From Stramenopiles sp. TOSAG23-3 (taxonomy: Eukaryota; Sar): a stretch of DNA of 16,362 nt. Below are positions 1 to 6,412 of the stretch, piece by piece. The notes under the pieces are model-generated. The model did no database searches, had not been told where the DNA came from, and worked only from the letters and a program-made list of their open reading frames with translations. The stretch lies in assembly GCA_900128585.1 (NCBI GenBank), contig LT642430.1, forward strand, positions 1,961 to 18,322, read 5' to 3'. Both the position numbers and the translations under genes were made by a program. Each line of letters begins with the position of its first letter. The first letter of the stretch is position 1.

Positions 1-271
1 CTCCAGACTCCAGACGACGACTCTCTCCATCATCATCATCATCCCATTCCAGCTCTCCTCCCAGCAGCAAGCGCTCGTCGTTCTTCTTCTTTCTTCTCCT
101 TCTTGGTTGAAGTAGAAAGTACTTTTAATTGATATAAAACACTTTCACAAAGAAATAGAAAGATAGGAGAGAGTGTACAAGAAAGAAGAAGAATTTATGT
201 TTATATATATATATATGGTATTTATTACCCAGAGAGTGTGCATTTTGTGATCTTTTTGCGTATACGCAAGA
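1..271. other. 5' flank of the GST kappa gene, low-complexity promoter region
   Basis: No coding sequence is visible. The stretch opens with a pyrimidine-rich segment containing (CAT)5 at 28-42 and CTT/TTC runs near 80-105, followed by AT-rich DNA. A (TA)n tract at 202-216 lies about 55-70 bases before the start codon at 272 and could act as a TATA element. A perfect 14-bp palindrome at 256-269 sits two bases before the start codon. That this is the promoter is inferred from position only. Confidence 0.5.
256..269. promoter_or_regulatory. Perfect 14-bp palindrome just before the GST kappa start codon
   Basis: TTGCGTATACGCAA equals its own reverse complement and ends two bases before the ATG at 272. 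It could be a dimeric transcription-factor site or, in the mRNA, a small hairpin at the initiation codon. A chance palindrome of this length is uncommon but possible. Function is unproven. Confidence 0.45.
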
Positions 272-988
272 ATGGCTTCGAAGAAGAGCATTTACTTATT
301 TTACGACTGCCTCTCGCCATTTTCGTACTTTGCGTTTAAATGCTTAAGGCGTTACGAGCATTCTTGGAACTGCAATTTGGTGTTGAAACCGGTGCTTTTG
401 GGGGGAATCATGGCGGCGACGAAGAATGTGCCCCCCGCGGTCCGGCCGTGGGCTGCGCATACAAAAAAAGTGAGCGCCCAAGATATGGAGAGGAATAAGA
501 AGTGGTTCAATGTGCCCAACATGAAGCCAATGCCGAGTAATTTCTTCGGCCCAAAGGGGCCCGCTGATAAGTCTGGGCTCGCTCGAGACATGCGGTACAT
601 GAGGCTGGCTACGGCGGTCTCGCTCTACCACCCCGACGCCCTGGGCGCTGTTACCGATGGTCTGTTTGGCATGATTTACGAGGAGGAGCGCGACGAGCGC
701 GATAGGGTCGTCATTACTGAAACTCGGTTGGAGAACATATGCGTAGCGTCAGGCATTGCCAAGGGCGCTGCCAAGGAAGTTGTGGACGCCATCTCTACGG
801 AAGAGGTGAAGGGCGCACTGAAGCACAACGTTTTAGAAGCCCTGGAGTTGGGGGCGTACGGGGCTCCCTTCATGGTATGCGAAGGACAGGTGTATTTTGG
901 CAGCGACAGAATGGAGCAACTGGCGTTCACCCATGAATTGCCTTGGTACGGCCCAGACCCTGAACGGCCAAGCATCGCAAAGTTGTGA
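272..988 (+). CDS. GSTK1: Glutathione S-transferase kappa / DsbA-like isomerase, probably peroxisomal
   Basis: The 238-residue protein has the length and order of kappa-class glutathione transferases, which conjugate glutathione to electrophiles or reduce peroxides with a DsbA-type thioredoxin fold; bacterial relatives are 2-hydroxychromene-2-carboxylate isomerases. It opens with the beta strand and turn LFYDCLSPFSYFAF, placing the catalytic serine at residue 15. A helical insertion follows, then GAPF at 197-200 (the cis-proline loop) and FGSDRME at 209-215, both family signatures. The last three residues, AKL, match the peroxisomal targeting signal type 1; animal GSTK1 ends in a similar tripeptide. 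The ATG at 272 is supported because the conserved strand begins a few residues later, and it has A at -3. The gene converges on the unknown gene at 1185-1937. The family call is firm; the peroxisomal location is a motif-based inference. Confidence 0.93.
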   Translation: MASKKSIYLFYDCLSPFSYFAFKCLRRYEHSWNCNLVLKPVLLGGIMAATKNVPPAVRPWAAHTKKVSAQDMERNKKWFNVPNMKPMPSNFFGPKGPADKSGLARDMRYMRLATAVSLYHPDALGAVTDGLFGMIYEEERDERDRVVITETRLENICVASGIAKGAAKEVVDAISTEEVKGALKHNVLEALELGAYGAPFMVCEGQVYFGSDRMEQLAFTHELPWYGPDPERPSIAKL

Positions 989-1184
989 GGCTGTAAACTT
1001 TGGTCTGTAATCGGGGGGCGGTAGCAGGGCGTTGTAATTTATAAAAACAAATAATCTAGGCGCACACGAAATGTGTGTGTGCAAAAATATTCATGAGCCT
1101 CAGTGGCCAAATCCGTAATCGCCAGATGCATACAAAGTAATTCTTACGAACACCAAAATCAGAGTTTAACACACAGGCCCACCC

Positions 1185-1937
1185 TCACCAGCTCTCTTCG
1201 TAGTACACCCTCAACCCTTGCTCGCTTTCAAACAAGTTGTCCATGGTCGAACATTGCGTTTGCAGCACATTCTTTGCCAAATCATTCATCTCATGGCTGA
1301 TTCGGGATATTATAAAAGCCTTCAGCTTCTTGTCAAACATGACCAAATTGTTGTAGACGTAGCTGTTCTCTAGTGGCAGTGCTTCCAATTTCTCATACAC
1401 GCTGAGCAAAACCTCACAAAACCTATCAAATATCATAAAGTAGTCCAAGTCGGATGCGTTCGCGGGCACTTGCAGAAACTCAAGGACGATTTCATTTTGA
1501 AACTTTGACACGTTCACGTTTGAGGGTTCGGTCTCCTTATAACCAAGAAGGGATTGAGGGTAGTTACTCCCCTCCCTGGCATAAAGGAGCTTCATCATTT
1601 GCGCCGGCCCACTGAGCAAAAAGTGGTACTCAAACTCGGAAAACAAAATCAGCAGCGCGTAAAGCATCTGGGACGGACTTTCGATGTCCAACAGGCTGGA
1701 CATACTCGTACCCAAACAGAGCAGCTGCTTTGCCCGGGAAGCGAGTTCCCCGGCATCGTAGTGCTGCCGGATGTTCTCGTGAGTCAAACGGATAGCATTA
1801 AGCCATAACAACGAACCCTCGTGAAGACGCTTAAAATAACTAACATTTACAACCCGTTTTTGTATCATTTTCAAGGCCCTGTCGCAGTTCCCTACGACTG
1901 GGTCAGACGACGACGACGGGGCAGTTATTGCGGCCAT
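1185..1937 (-). CDS. Unrecognised 250-residue mostly helical protein
   Basis: I do not recognise this protein. The open frame reaches 1952, but its first codon there is GTG; the first ATG is at 1937 in a good context (AAGATGG), giving 250 residues. After a short serine-rich start (APSSSSDP) the sequence is continuously amphipathic, with many Leu, Phe and Tyr and scattered charge, for example in LLILFSEFEYHFLLSG and FDRFCEVLLSVYEKLEALPL. This suggests an all-helical cytosolic or adaptor-like fold. I see no signal peptide, no clear membrane segment and no catalytic motif. It ends with an acidic, aromatic tail (VYYEESW). That it is a real gene is supported by its length in AT-rich DNA, biased codons and lack of interrupting stops. 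It converges with the GST kappa gene 196 bp away and diverges from the recombinase region. Confidence 0.78.
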   Translation of the reverse strand: MAAITAPSSSSDPVVGNCDRALKMIQKRVVNVSYFKRLHEGSLLWLNAIRLTHENIRQHYDAGELASRAKQLLCLGTSMSSLLDIESPSQMLYALLILFSEFEYHFLLSGPAQMMKLLYAREGSNYPQSLLGYKETEPSNVNVSKFQNEIVLEFLQVPANASDLDYFMIFDRFCEVLLSVYEKLEALPLENSYVYNNLVMFDKKLKAFIISRISHEMNDLAKNVLQTQCSTMDNLFESEQGLRVYYEESW

Positions 1938-2356
1938 CTTCAAGCGCACCACCCCAGATTAACAATAAAAGCAGATACCCCAGGCCCGATGAATCCAACG
2001 GCCCGCCCTTAATATTTCTCTTGTCACTAAACTGTTTACTTTCACATTCCTGAAGTTTCTTTTTCGTATGCTTTTAATTTCTTCTACAGAAGAAATAAGA
2101 ATATATAATAGCTAATAATTACAGTCTAAGTGATTCATGTCGCTCGCATTTTTTTAATTAAAATTATTTTGTTGTTGTTTGGAAGAAACCAACCACCCTT
2201 TTTTTATTCGTTTTGTATTCTAATGTGTTTTGATAGGGATATTTATTACATAGGCATATCATTGGGTTGGTTTCCAAAATGGATTATTTAATAAAATTAT
2301 TATTATTATTATTATTATTTCTTCTTCTTCACACCTCCACCACCCTCCATTGTATT
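1938..2356. other. AT-rich spacer with microsatellites, no gene seen
   Basis: This is the 5' flank of the unknown minus-strand gene and the DNA beyond the truncated recombinase. It contains T-rich tracts, a small hairpin (8-bp arms at 2077-2084 and 2089-2096, loop TACA), an (ATT)8 microsatellite at 2296-2319 followed by CTT repeats, and no credible coding sequence on either strand. Confidence 0.7.
2296..2319. repeat. (ATT)8 microsatellite
   Basis: Eight uninterrupted ATT units are followed directly by a short CTT run to about 2330. It lies just beyond the degenerate repeats that end the recombinase fragment. Confidence 0.95.
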
Positions 2357-2436
2357 AATACAGGTACGTACCGTACAGGTATAATATTAATACCCAGGTA
2401 CCAGGTATGAAAACCAGGTTCCAGTTCCTGTTCCTG
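2353..2436. repeat. Degenerate CAGGTA/CCAGGTT repeats at the broken end of the recombinase
   Basis: CAGGT recurs in slightly varied form (CAGGTACGTACC, TACAGGTATA, CCAGGTACCAGGTATG, CCAGGTTCCAG). The word TATTAATAC recurs at 2353 and 2385, each copy followed by an AGGTA. The reading frame of the recombinase runs into this tract, where its protein becomes low-complexity (rich in W, L, Y and N). This marks where recognisable recombinase sequence ends. Confidence 0.6.
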
Positions 2437-2767
2437 GCCCGTGATAAATTCCTAGACAGGGTTACACTCCTAAATTTGTTTCCTTTACCAACTACGCTGA
2501 ACTCCAGCTCGCCATTGACATTCTTAATGTCTGAACGTTGGAGTCTTCGAGCCTCCGACAAACGCAAGCCTAAATAGAATAAAAGCTTGAGCAACAGACG
2601 ATCGTTCCCCTTTGCGAGAACCAGCATACGGAGCACCTCCCCTTTGGAGAGCTTCCTCTCGACACGAATCAGCGTTCGCCTTGGTACTTTCAAACACCGC
2701 CCAACGTCCGTGAGAATGTATCCCTGATTATAGCAATATGTCAGGAAGGACTTCACCGCTAGCCCGC
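2357..2767 (-). pseudogene. Tyrosine recombinase (phage integrase/XerC-D type) fragment
   Basis: The minus strand has a long open frame whose protein matches the middle of tyrosine recombinases. Counted from the GTG at 2756, KSFLTYCYNQGYI resembles the end of the core-binding domain, and GLRLSEARRLQRSDI at 63-77 is the 'TGLRxSE' block with catalytic Arg65. VVGKGNKFR at 88-96 is the beta-hairpin, Lys91 corresponding to the catalytic lysine of XerD (GKGNKER). The HxxR block and the tyrosine nucleophile are absent: the frame runs into low-complexity repeats after about residue 103. No ATG opens the frame, and similarity (LAVKSF) seems to continue a few codons past 2756 before stopping in the neighbouring gene. 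It is therefore a gene fragment, unable to recombine DNA by itself. Possible sources are an integrated virophage or polinton-like element, a Crypton-like transposon, or transferred plastid or bacterial DNA. I cannot choose between them. Confidence 0.78.
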
Positions 2768-4420
2768 ATGATGCAGCTCGAGTCGTACGATTACGTGATC
2801 GTGTGCACAGGCGACGCCAAACAGGCCGAGTACTGGCAGCGCCGGCTCACGCGCATGAACGGGCAGGTGTTTCTCGGGTCCAAGGTGCTGGCCGTGGATG
2901 AGTCGGCATGGAATGGAGGCGCCGGCAACGGATTTGGGACGCTCTTTGCCTTTGAGAACGCATGCAAAAAGTGCCAGGAACTATACGGAGAGGACCTGAC
3001 GGCACGTCTGCGCGAGGGTGCTAGCGTGTCGCTGTACCACACGGCGGGGAAAGGGACGCGACTCGCGCCGCTGCCCGGGTCCGAGGTCAACAACAAGCCG
3101 GGCGTGCAGCTGCCGGGCGTGCTCATGCAGCAAGAGCAGTTTAACGGCAATGGGACGACGTACTCCTATGAGAACATCTCCATCCTCGAGGCTGTCATCA
3201 AGCAGACGGGCGTCTACGCCACATCACGCGGTGGACGACTCTCTGTTTATTGGGGTGATCAGATTTTTATCCCCTCGGCCGATGCCTCGTACATACCCAC
3301 GCACGAGGTCGACATCATGTGCACACTGCGCGAGATGCCTGATGCTGCAACCTGGGCCGCGGAGGGGCTCGACAAGTACGGGCTCATCGCAGTCAATGCG
3401 GATGGGAACGCGGCGCAGGTCGAAAAGGTCTCGCATGCCACCGCGACGTCCTTACTAAGCGATGGTCTTGGTGAAGTAGCCAGTGTCGGGACGAGCCTCG
3501 GCTCATTCAGCGTCTCGGTGCGGTTCCTTGAGGCTATCATGGCCGAGTTTGCGCCCGAGTTGGCCAAGAGGGAGGGCAGCCGCGACACGGATCCTCATTT
3601 TTGGATGCCGCTGACGCTCTCGCGCGACAGCTACCTTTCCATCATGGCGCAAAAGGGCGTGAATGCCGATACGGCCGCGACAAACTACGACCGCATGGCA
3701 GGCTTTCGCGCCACGTTTGAAGCGGCGACCGGCGTGGGCTCGGGCGCGGCTGGTGAAGGAAAAGAAGACAGTTGCAGTGTGCGCATGTTTGGCGCCGTGG
3801 ACATCGGGCGTGACACATTTTGGTGGGACTATGGGCAGCTGAGACTCTACAATAAATTCAACAAAATGATGTGCCGAAACAACCCCGAGGCAGAGGCGAT
3901 GCGCGGGTTCTTTGGCGTTACCCCCGGAAGAGTGGTCGCCTCTGAGGCGCTCACGGCCGAGGGCTCGCAAGTCGTGATCGACGAAGCTTCATGCGTCGTT
4001 GCCTGGGCCGGCCCCACGCCTCCGACTCAGGGTGGCCGAGTCGAGAGCTCATGTCTGTCCCGCGTCTTTGCCAGCCAGTCCCTCGATGTGCAGGACTCAC
4101 TGCTTGTGGGAGTGACGGCCAAGAAAATCTCCGCGCACGGCGCGCTGTGCTACAATGTTGTGGACACGACTGATGAGGGCGTTGTACTTACGCCGGGGCA
4201 GTGCCGCTGCGACGTCATCATCGACGGGGCGCGGCAGTCGCTGCTCTGCGACACGGAGCACGACGGGCGTGTCTCGTGGAAGCTCAAGGTTAGCGGCAAC
4301 AGCATGACGTTTGAGGAGGTGTGGAAGTACAATAAGACGCAGGACTGTGTCGCGCTGCTGCTGAAGGCGAGGAATGACCATGCCACCGCCATCCGAACAA
4401 TGAGTGAGGCAGGGAACTGA
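2738..4420 (+). CDS. Sugar-1-phosphate nucleotidylyltransferase-like protein with C-terminal beta-rich domain
   Basis: The 560-residue protein carries the signatures of nucleotidyl transferases that make NDP-sugars from sugar-1-phosphate and NTP. YDYVIVCTGD at 17-26 followed by GAGNGFGTLFAFE resembles the start of fucose-1-phosphate guanylyltransferase-like enzymes. HTAGKGTRLAPLPG at 101-114 is the nucleotide-binding loop, NKPG at 119-122 a conserved lysine region, YWGDQIF at 171-177 the metal- or sugar-binding Asp, and KYGLIAVN with EK at 229-230 the typical following strand. FWWDYGQLRLYNKF at 361-374 is a strong subfamily motif. Residues from about 400 to 520 look like short repeating beta strands, as in left-handed beta-helix C-termini. 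The sugar and nucleotide cannot be read from the sequence. The ATG at 2738 has A at -3, but the ATGs at 2768 and 2771 lie just before the conserved strand and avoid overlap with the recombinase fragment, so the start is uncertain by about 10 residues. An AATAAA follows the stop by 41 bases. Confidence 0.85.
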   Translation: MSGRTSPLARMMQLESYDYVIVCTGDAKQAEYWQRRLTRMNGQVFLGSKVLAVDESAWNGGAGNGFGTLFAFENACKKCQELYGEDLTARLREGASVSLYHTAGKGTRLAPLPGSEVNNKPGVQLPGVLMQQEQFNGNGTTYSYENISILEAVIKQTGVYATSRGGRLSVYWGDQIFIPSADASYIPTHEVDIMCTLREMPDAATWAAEGLDKYGLIAVNADGNAAQVEKVSHATATSLLSDGLGEVASVGTSLGSFSVSVRFLEAIMAEFAPELAKREGSRDTDPHFWMPLTLSRDSYLSIMAQKGVNADTAATNYDRMAGFRATFEAATGVGSGAAGEGKEDSCSVRMFGAVDIGRDTFWWDYGQLRLYNKFNKMMCRNNPEAEAMRGFFGVTPGRVVASEALTAEGSQVVIDEASCVVAWAGPTPPTQGGRVESSCLSRVFASQSLDVQDSLLVGVTAKKISAHGALCYNVVDTTDEGVVLTPGQCRCDVIIDGARQSLLCDTEHDGRVSWKLKVSGNSMTFEEVWKYNKTQDCVALLLKARNDHATAIRTMSEAGN

Positions 4421-4444
4421 CCTTGGCCTTGGCGGCGGCGGCGG

Positions 4445-4478
4445 GGGCACATCATATGCACAATAAACTCGTGTGCCC
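4445..4478 (+). terminator. 3' hairpin with AATAAA polyadenylation signal in the loop
   Basis: GGGCACA at 4445-4451 can pair perfectly with TGTGCCC at 4472-4478. The 20-base loop contains AATAAA at 4462-4467, 41 bases after the nucleotidylyltransferase stop. The signal and the pairing are seen directly; presentation of the signal in a loop during 3' processing is inference. Confidence 0.6.
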
Positions 4479-4479
4479 G

Positions 4480-4579
4480 CCGTCTCTTTACAACTCTCGT
4501 CGCTTAGCGACGAGAGTCGTTCAGCACGCCTCTTTGACTTAACTGTACTACAAGCTACAAGAGAGTTGGAAAGAGACGG
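4480..4579. repeat. Nested inverted repeats in the 3' region
   Basis: Bases 4480-4498 and 4561-4579 are reverse complements at 18 of 19 positions. Inside lies a perfect hairpin with 11-bp arms (4493-4503 and 4507-4517) and a three-base loop TTA. The two structures share bases 4493-4498, so they cannot both form fully. No ORF or target-site duplication is apparent. It could be a small hairpin element, a decayed foldback transposon or an RNA structure downstream of the poly(A) signal. Confidence 0.7.
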
Positions 4580-4904
4580 TCTCGGTCATCTGAATAAACT
4601 ATGCCGGGTACGCTAGATCATAAAATGTAAAATGATAGAGGTAGGTGTTTTGTGTTTTACCCGGTAGTTTCCTTTTTGGATTGCACCAACCTTCTTAAGC
4701 CCCCGGGAAATCAGACCTACAGCCTACAGCAAAAAGCTCAATGTCATGCATCAGTCCTACGGGTAGCACTACCTTAAATTACAGTACCCGGTATCTTCGT
4801 GCTCGACCTATCACTGAACCAGCGGAGCGTGCGCACAATAAATTTTATAAATCGAGAGAATCCCATCTCAGTACTTTACTCTACATAGTTTCATCCTCAG
4901 CGCA
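4580..4904. other. Non-coding spacer, no gene seen
   Basis: AT-rich sequence with scattered ACCCGGTA/TACCCGGTAT words (near 4605, 4657 and 4785) and AATAAA-containing words (near 4593 and 4836). An ORF beginning at 4741 runs into the GC-rich island, but its protein looks random and has no homology I recognise. Confidence 0.55.
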
Positions 4905-5075
4905 CACTTTCCCCCCGTTCCCCCGGCCCCTCTGGGTCGCCCCCGCCCACCCGGAGCGGACCGGAGCCGCTCTGGGTTCATCCAAGGCCAACGCGCCCCC
5001 GTGGTACTTCTCAGCCGCCCGTCCACGCGGCCGGAGCGGGGAAACCACGGCCCACCGTGATTTGTTGCGAGGTTG
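4905..5075. other. GC-rich island able to fold into several hairpins; possible structured RNA
   Basis: A sharply bounded segment, very rich in G and C, sits in AT-rich non-coding DNA. It can form an 11-bp stem (4949-4959 with 4967-4977, one G-U pair, loop ACCGGAG), a 7-bp stem (4999-5005 with 5044-5050) and, nested within the latter, a 5-bp stem (5014-5018 with 5027-5031). Frames on both strands are short or low-complexity, and I recognise no protein, tRNA, 5S rRNA, SRP RNA or spliceosomal RNA. Strand is unknown. It may be a non-coding RNA gene, a CpG-type element or decayed coding DNA. Confidence 0.4.
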
Positions 5076-5566
5076 CTGACAAAAATCAGTACAATAAACT
5101 ACTGGGAATTGTGAGAATAACGGTTCAAGAGTCCGGGTCCGACTGGTTCACTAAGGTAAACTACTTGGCATTCTGACATCCTCAATATTAAGTACTTAAC
5201 AGTATGCGTATGATACTTGGGTACTGTACAGTGCGGTACTGTAGTACTGTGTGTATTTAATTTAAAATAATATAAAATAATAAAAAATAATAATAAGCCA
5301 ATTCATTCTTCCGGATAGACTCTATTACCAGTATTATAACGGTTGTTTCACCTGCTGTTGCACCCAGAAGATGTACTCGTAGAATAATATATGCGACGGA
5401 TGAAGAAAAAAAGTACGTAGCAACACTTTTTTCATTGTATGCTTCATGGGTGTCGATTCGTAAAGGCGTGAGCAATGAAATCCTGCACGAATGTAGACAA
5501 ATTTTATATTTATTTTTTCAATTCGTAGGTATAGAGAGGCAAGACCGGTTTGTCGTTAGAGAACAC
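5076..5566. other. AT-rich spacer and probable SGNH promoter, with short palindromes
   Basis: No gene is seen. There is a 12-bp palindrome TTAAGTACTTAA at 5188-5199 and three copies of GTACTGT at 5221, 5236 and 5244. AT-rich DNA follows from about 5255 to 5300. A TTTATATTTATT tract at 5503-5514 lies about 52-64 bases before the start at 5567 and is the best TATA candidate. Confidence 0.5.
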
Positions 5567-6367
5567 ATGTTGCGCCGGATTTCCAGAGCGGTGGCGTTCC
5601 TTGCCGTCGGAGGGGTTGGGATTGTTGCTGCAGAGTTAGCAATTTTGAAGAAGAATACCCCGCGCCTGCCCCGGGCGCCTGGGCCGGTTAGGGGGAAGAT
5701 CAATGGCAAGGGAAAGCCGTTAAATGTTTTGATTTTTGGGGATTCTGTTGCGTGCGGGGTGGGTTGCGAGTCGAATGAGCAAGCGCTTTCGGGTGCGGTG
5801 GCCGAAACCTTGCGCGAGAAAACAAAGAGGCCGGTGGTATGGACGGTGTTGGCAGAAAGTGGGTACACGGCTGGGGATATGAAAGAGAAACTCCTGCCAA
5901 AATTAAGGAGGCGGTCGAAAGAGCAATTTGACGTGGTGATCATATCGGTAGGGGTCAATGCTGTCTTGTCGGGGCATAGCCCGACCCAGTACAAAGACGA
6001 GCTCACCTCGATGCTATGTGAACTTCGGGAAATTGTTGGTTACAGAACGTCGATCGTTTGTATGGGCATGCCGCCGATGGCGTCCTTTCCACAAATATCT
6101 TACCTCAAGCCACTAAATGCCATTGTTGGGCTGTATGCTGGCTGGATCAACCAAGCAAGCCATGCCGCGTGCAAAATTACGAATACGGCGGTATGTATGG
6201 ACATTTTGATACCAGGCGATGGGGAAAGCAACCCCGAAAAATACATGGCCCCGGATGGCTTTCATCCGAATTTTCTTGCCTGTAAATTTATATGCGAAGA
6301 GAACAAGATGGTAGGCGTTGCGTTGGAAGAATTGCAAAGACGGCGCGAGAAGCACCATCGTTGTTAG
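5567..6367 (+). CDS. Membrane-anchored SGNH/GDSL-type hydrolase
   Basis: The open frame extends upstream to 5435, but that first codon is TTG and the only nearby ATG is at 5567, giving 266 residues; this start puts a hydrophobic signal-anchor at the N-terminus (about residues 7-27, AVAFLAVGGVGIVAAELAIL). The protein then shows the SGNH esterase/lipase blocks: GDSVACG with the nucleophilic serine at residue 60, a block II glycine in ESGYTAGDM, a block III asparagine at 131 in SVGVNAV, and DGFHPN carrying the Asp230-His233 pair. These enzymes hydrolyse esters of lipids, acetylated sugars or acyl-CoA-like substrates; the substrate here is unknown. Block III reads GVNA rather than the usual GxND, but the oxyanion asparagine is kept. 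The lysine- and arginine-rich C-terminus ends RREKHHRC. A single N-terminal anchor with the catalytic part in the lumen or outside the cell is inferred. It converges on the GH3 gene 45 bp downstream. Confidence 0.87.
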   Translation: MLRRISRAVAFLAVGGVGIVAAELAILKKNTPRLPRAPGPVRGKINGKGKPLNVLIFGDSVACGVGCESNEQALSGAVAETLREKTKRPVVWTVLAESGYTAGDMKEKLLPKLRRRSKEQFDVVIISVGVNAVLSGHSPTQYKDELTSMLCELREIVGYRTSIVCMGMPPMASFPQISYLKPLNAIVGLYAGWINQASHAACKITNTAVCMDILIPGDGESNPEKYMAPDGFHPNFLACKFICEENKMVGVALEELQRRREKHHRC

Positions 6368-6412
6368 CTTCATTTACGCATTTTATAAAATCTATTTTAA
6401 ATGTCTAAAAAT
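6368..6412. other. Very short convergent 3' spacer
   Basis: Only 45 bp separate the stop codons of the SGNH hydrolase (+) and the GH3 enzyme (-). The spacer is AT-rich and contains TTTTATAAAA, a palindrome that offers poly(A)-like A-rich signals on both strands. The 3' untranslated regions almost certainly overlap. Confidence 0.6.

Noticed and set aside
2357-4579. Complete transposon or integrated virus
   Set aside because: Only one truncated recombinase fragment is present; no paired terminal repeats, target-site duplication, capsid, polymerase or packaging gene could be found, and the gene inside is a normal metabolic enzyme.
4741-5079. 112-residue plus-strand ORF starting with ATG
   Set aside because: Its first half is AT-rich spacer and its second half is the GC-rich island; the protein is compositionally random, with no motif or signal, and the frame is likely open by chance because GC-rich DNA has few stops.
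5435-5566. 44-residue N-terminal extension of the SGNH hydrolase
   Set aside because: The extension begins at TTG, lies in AT-rich promoter-like DNA, and would place residues before a normal signal-anchor that starts with the ATG at 5567.
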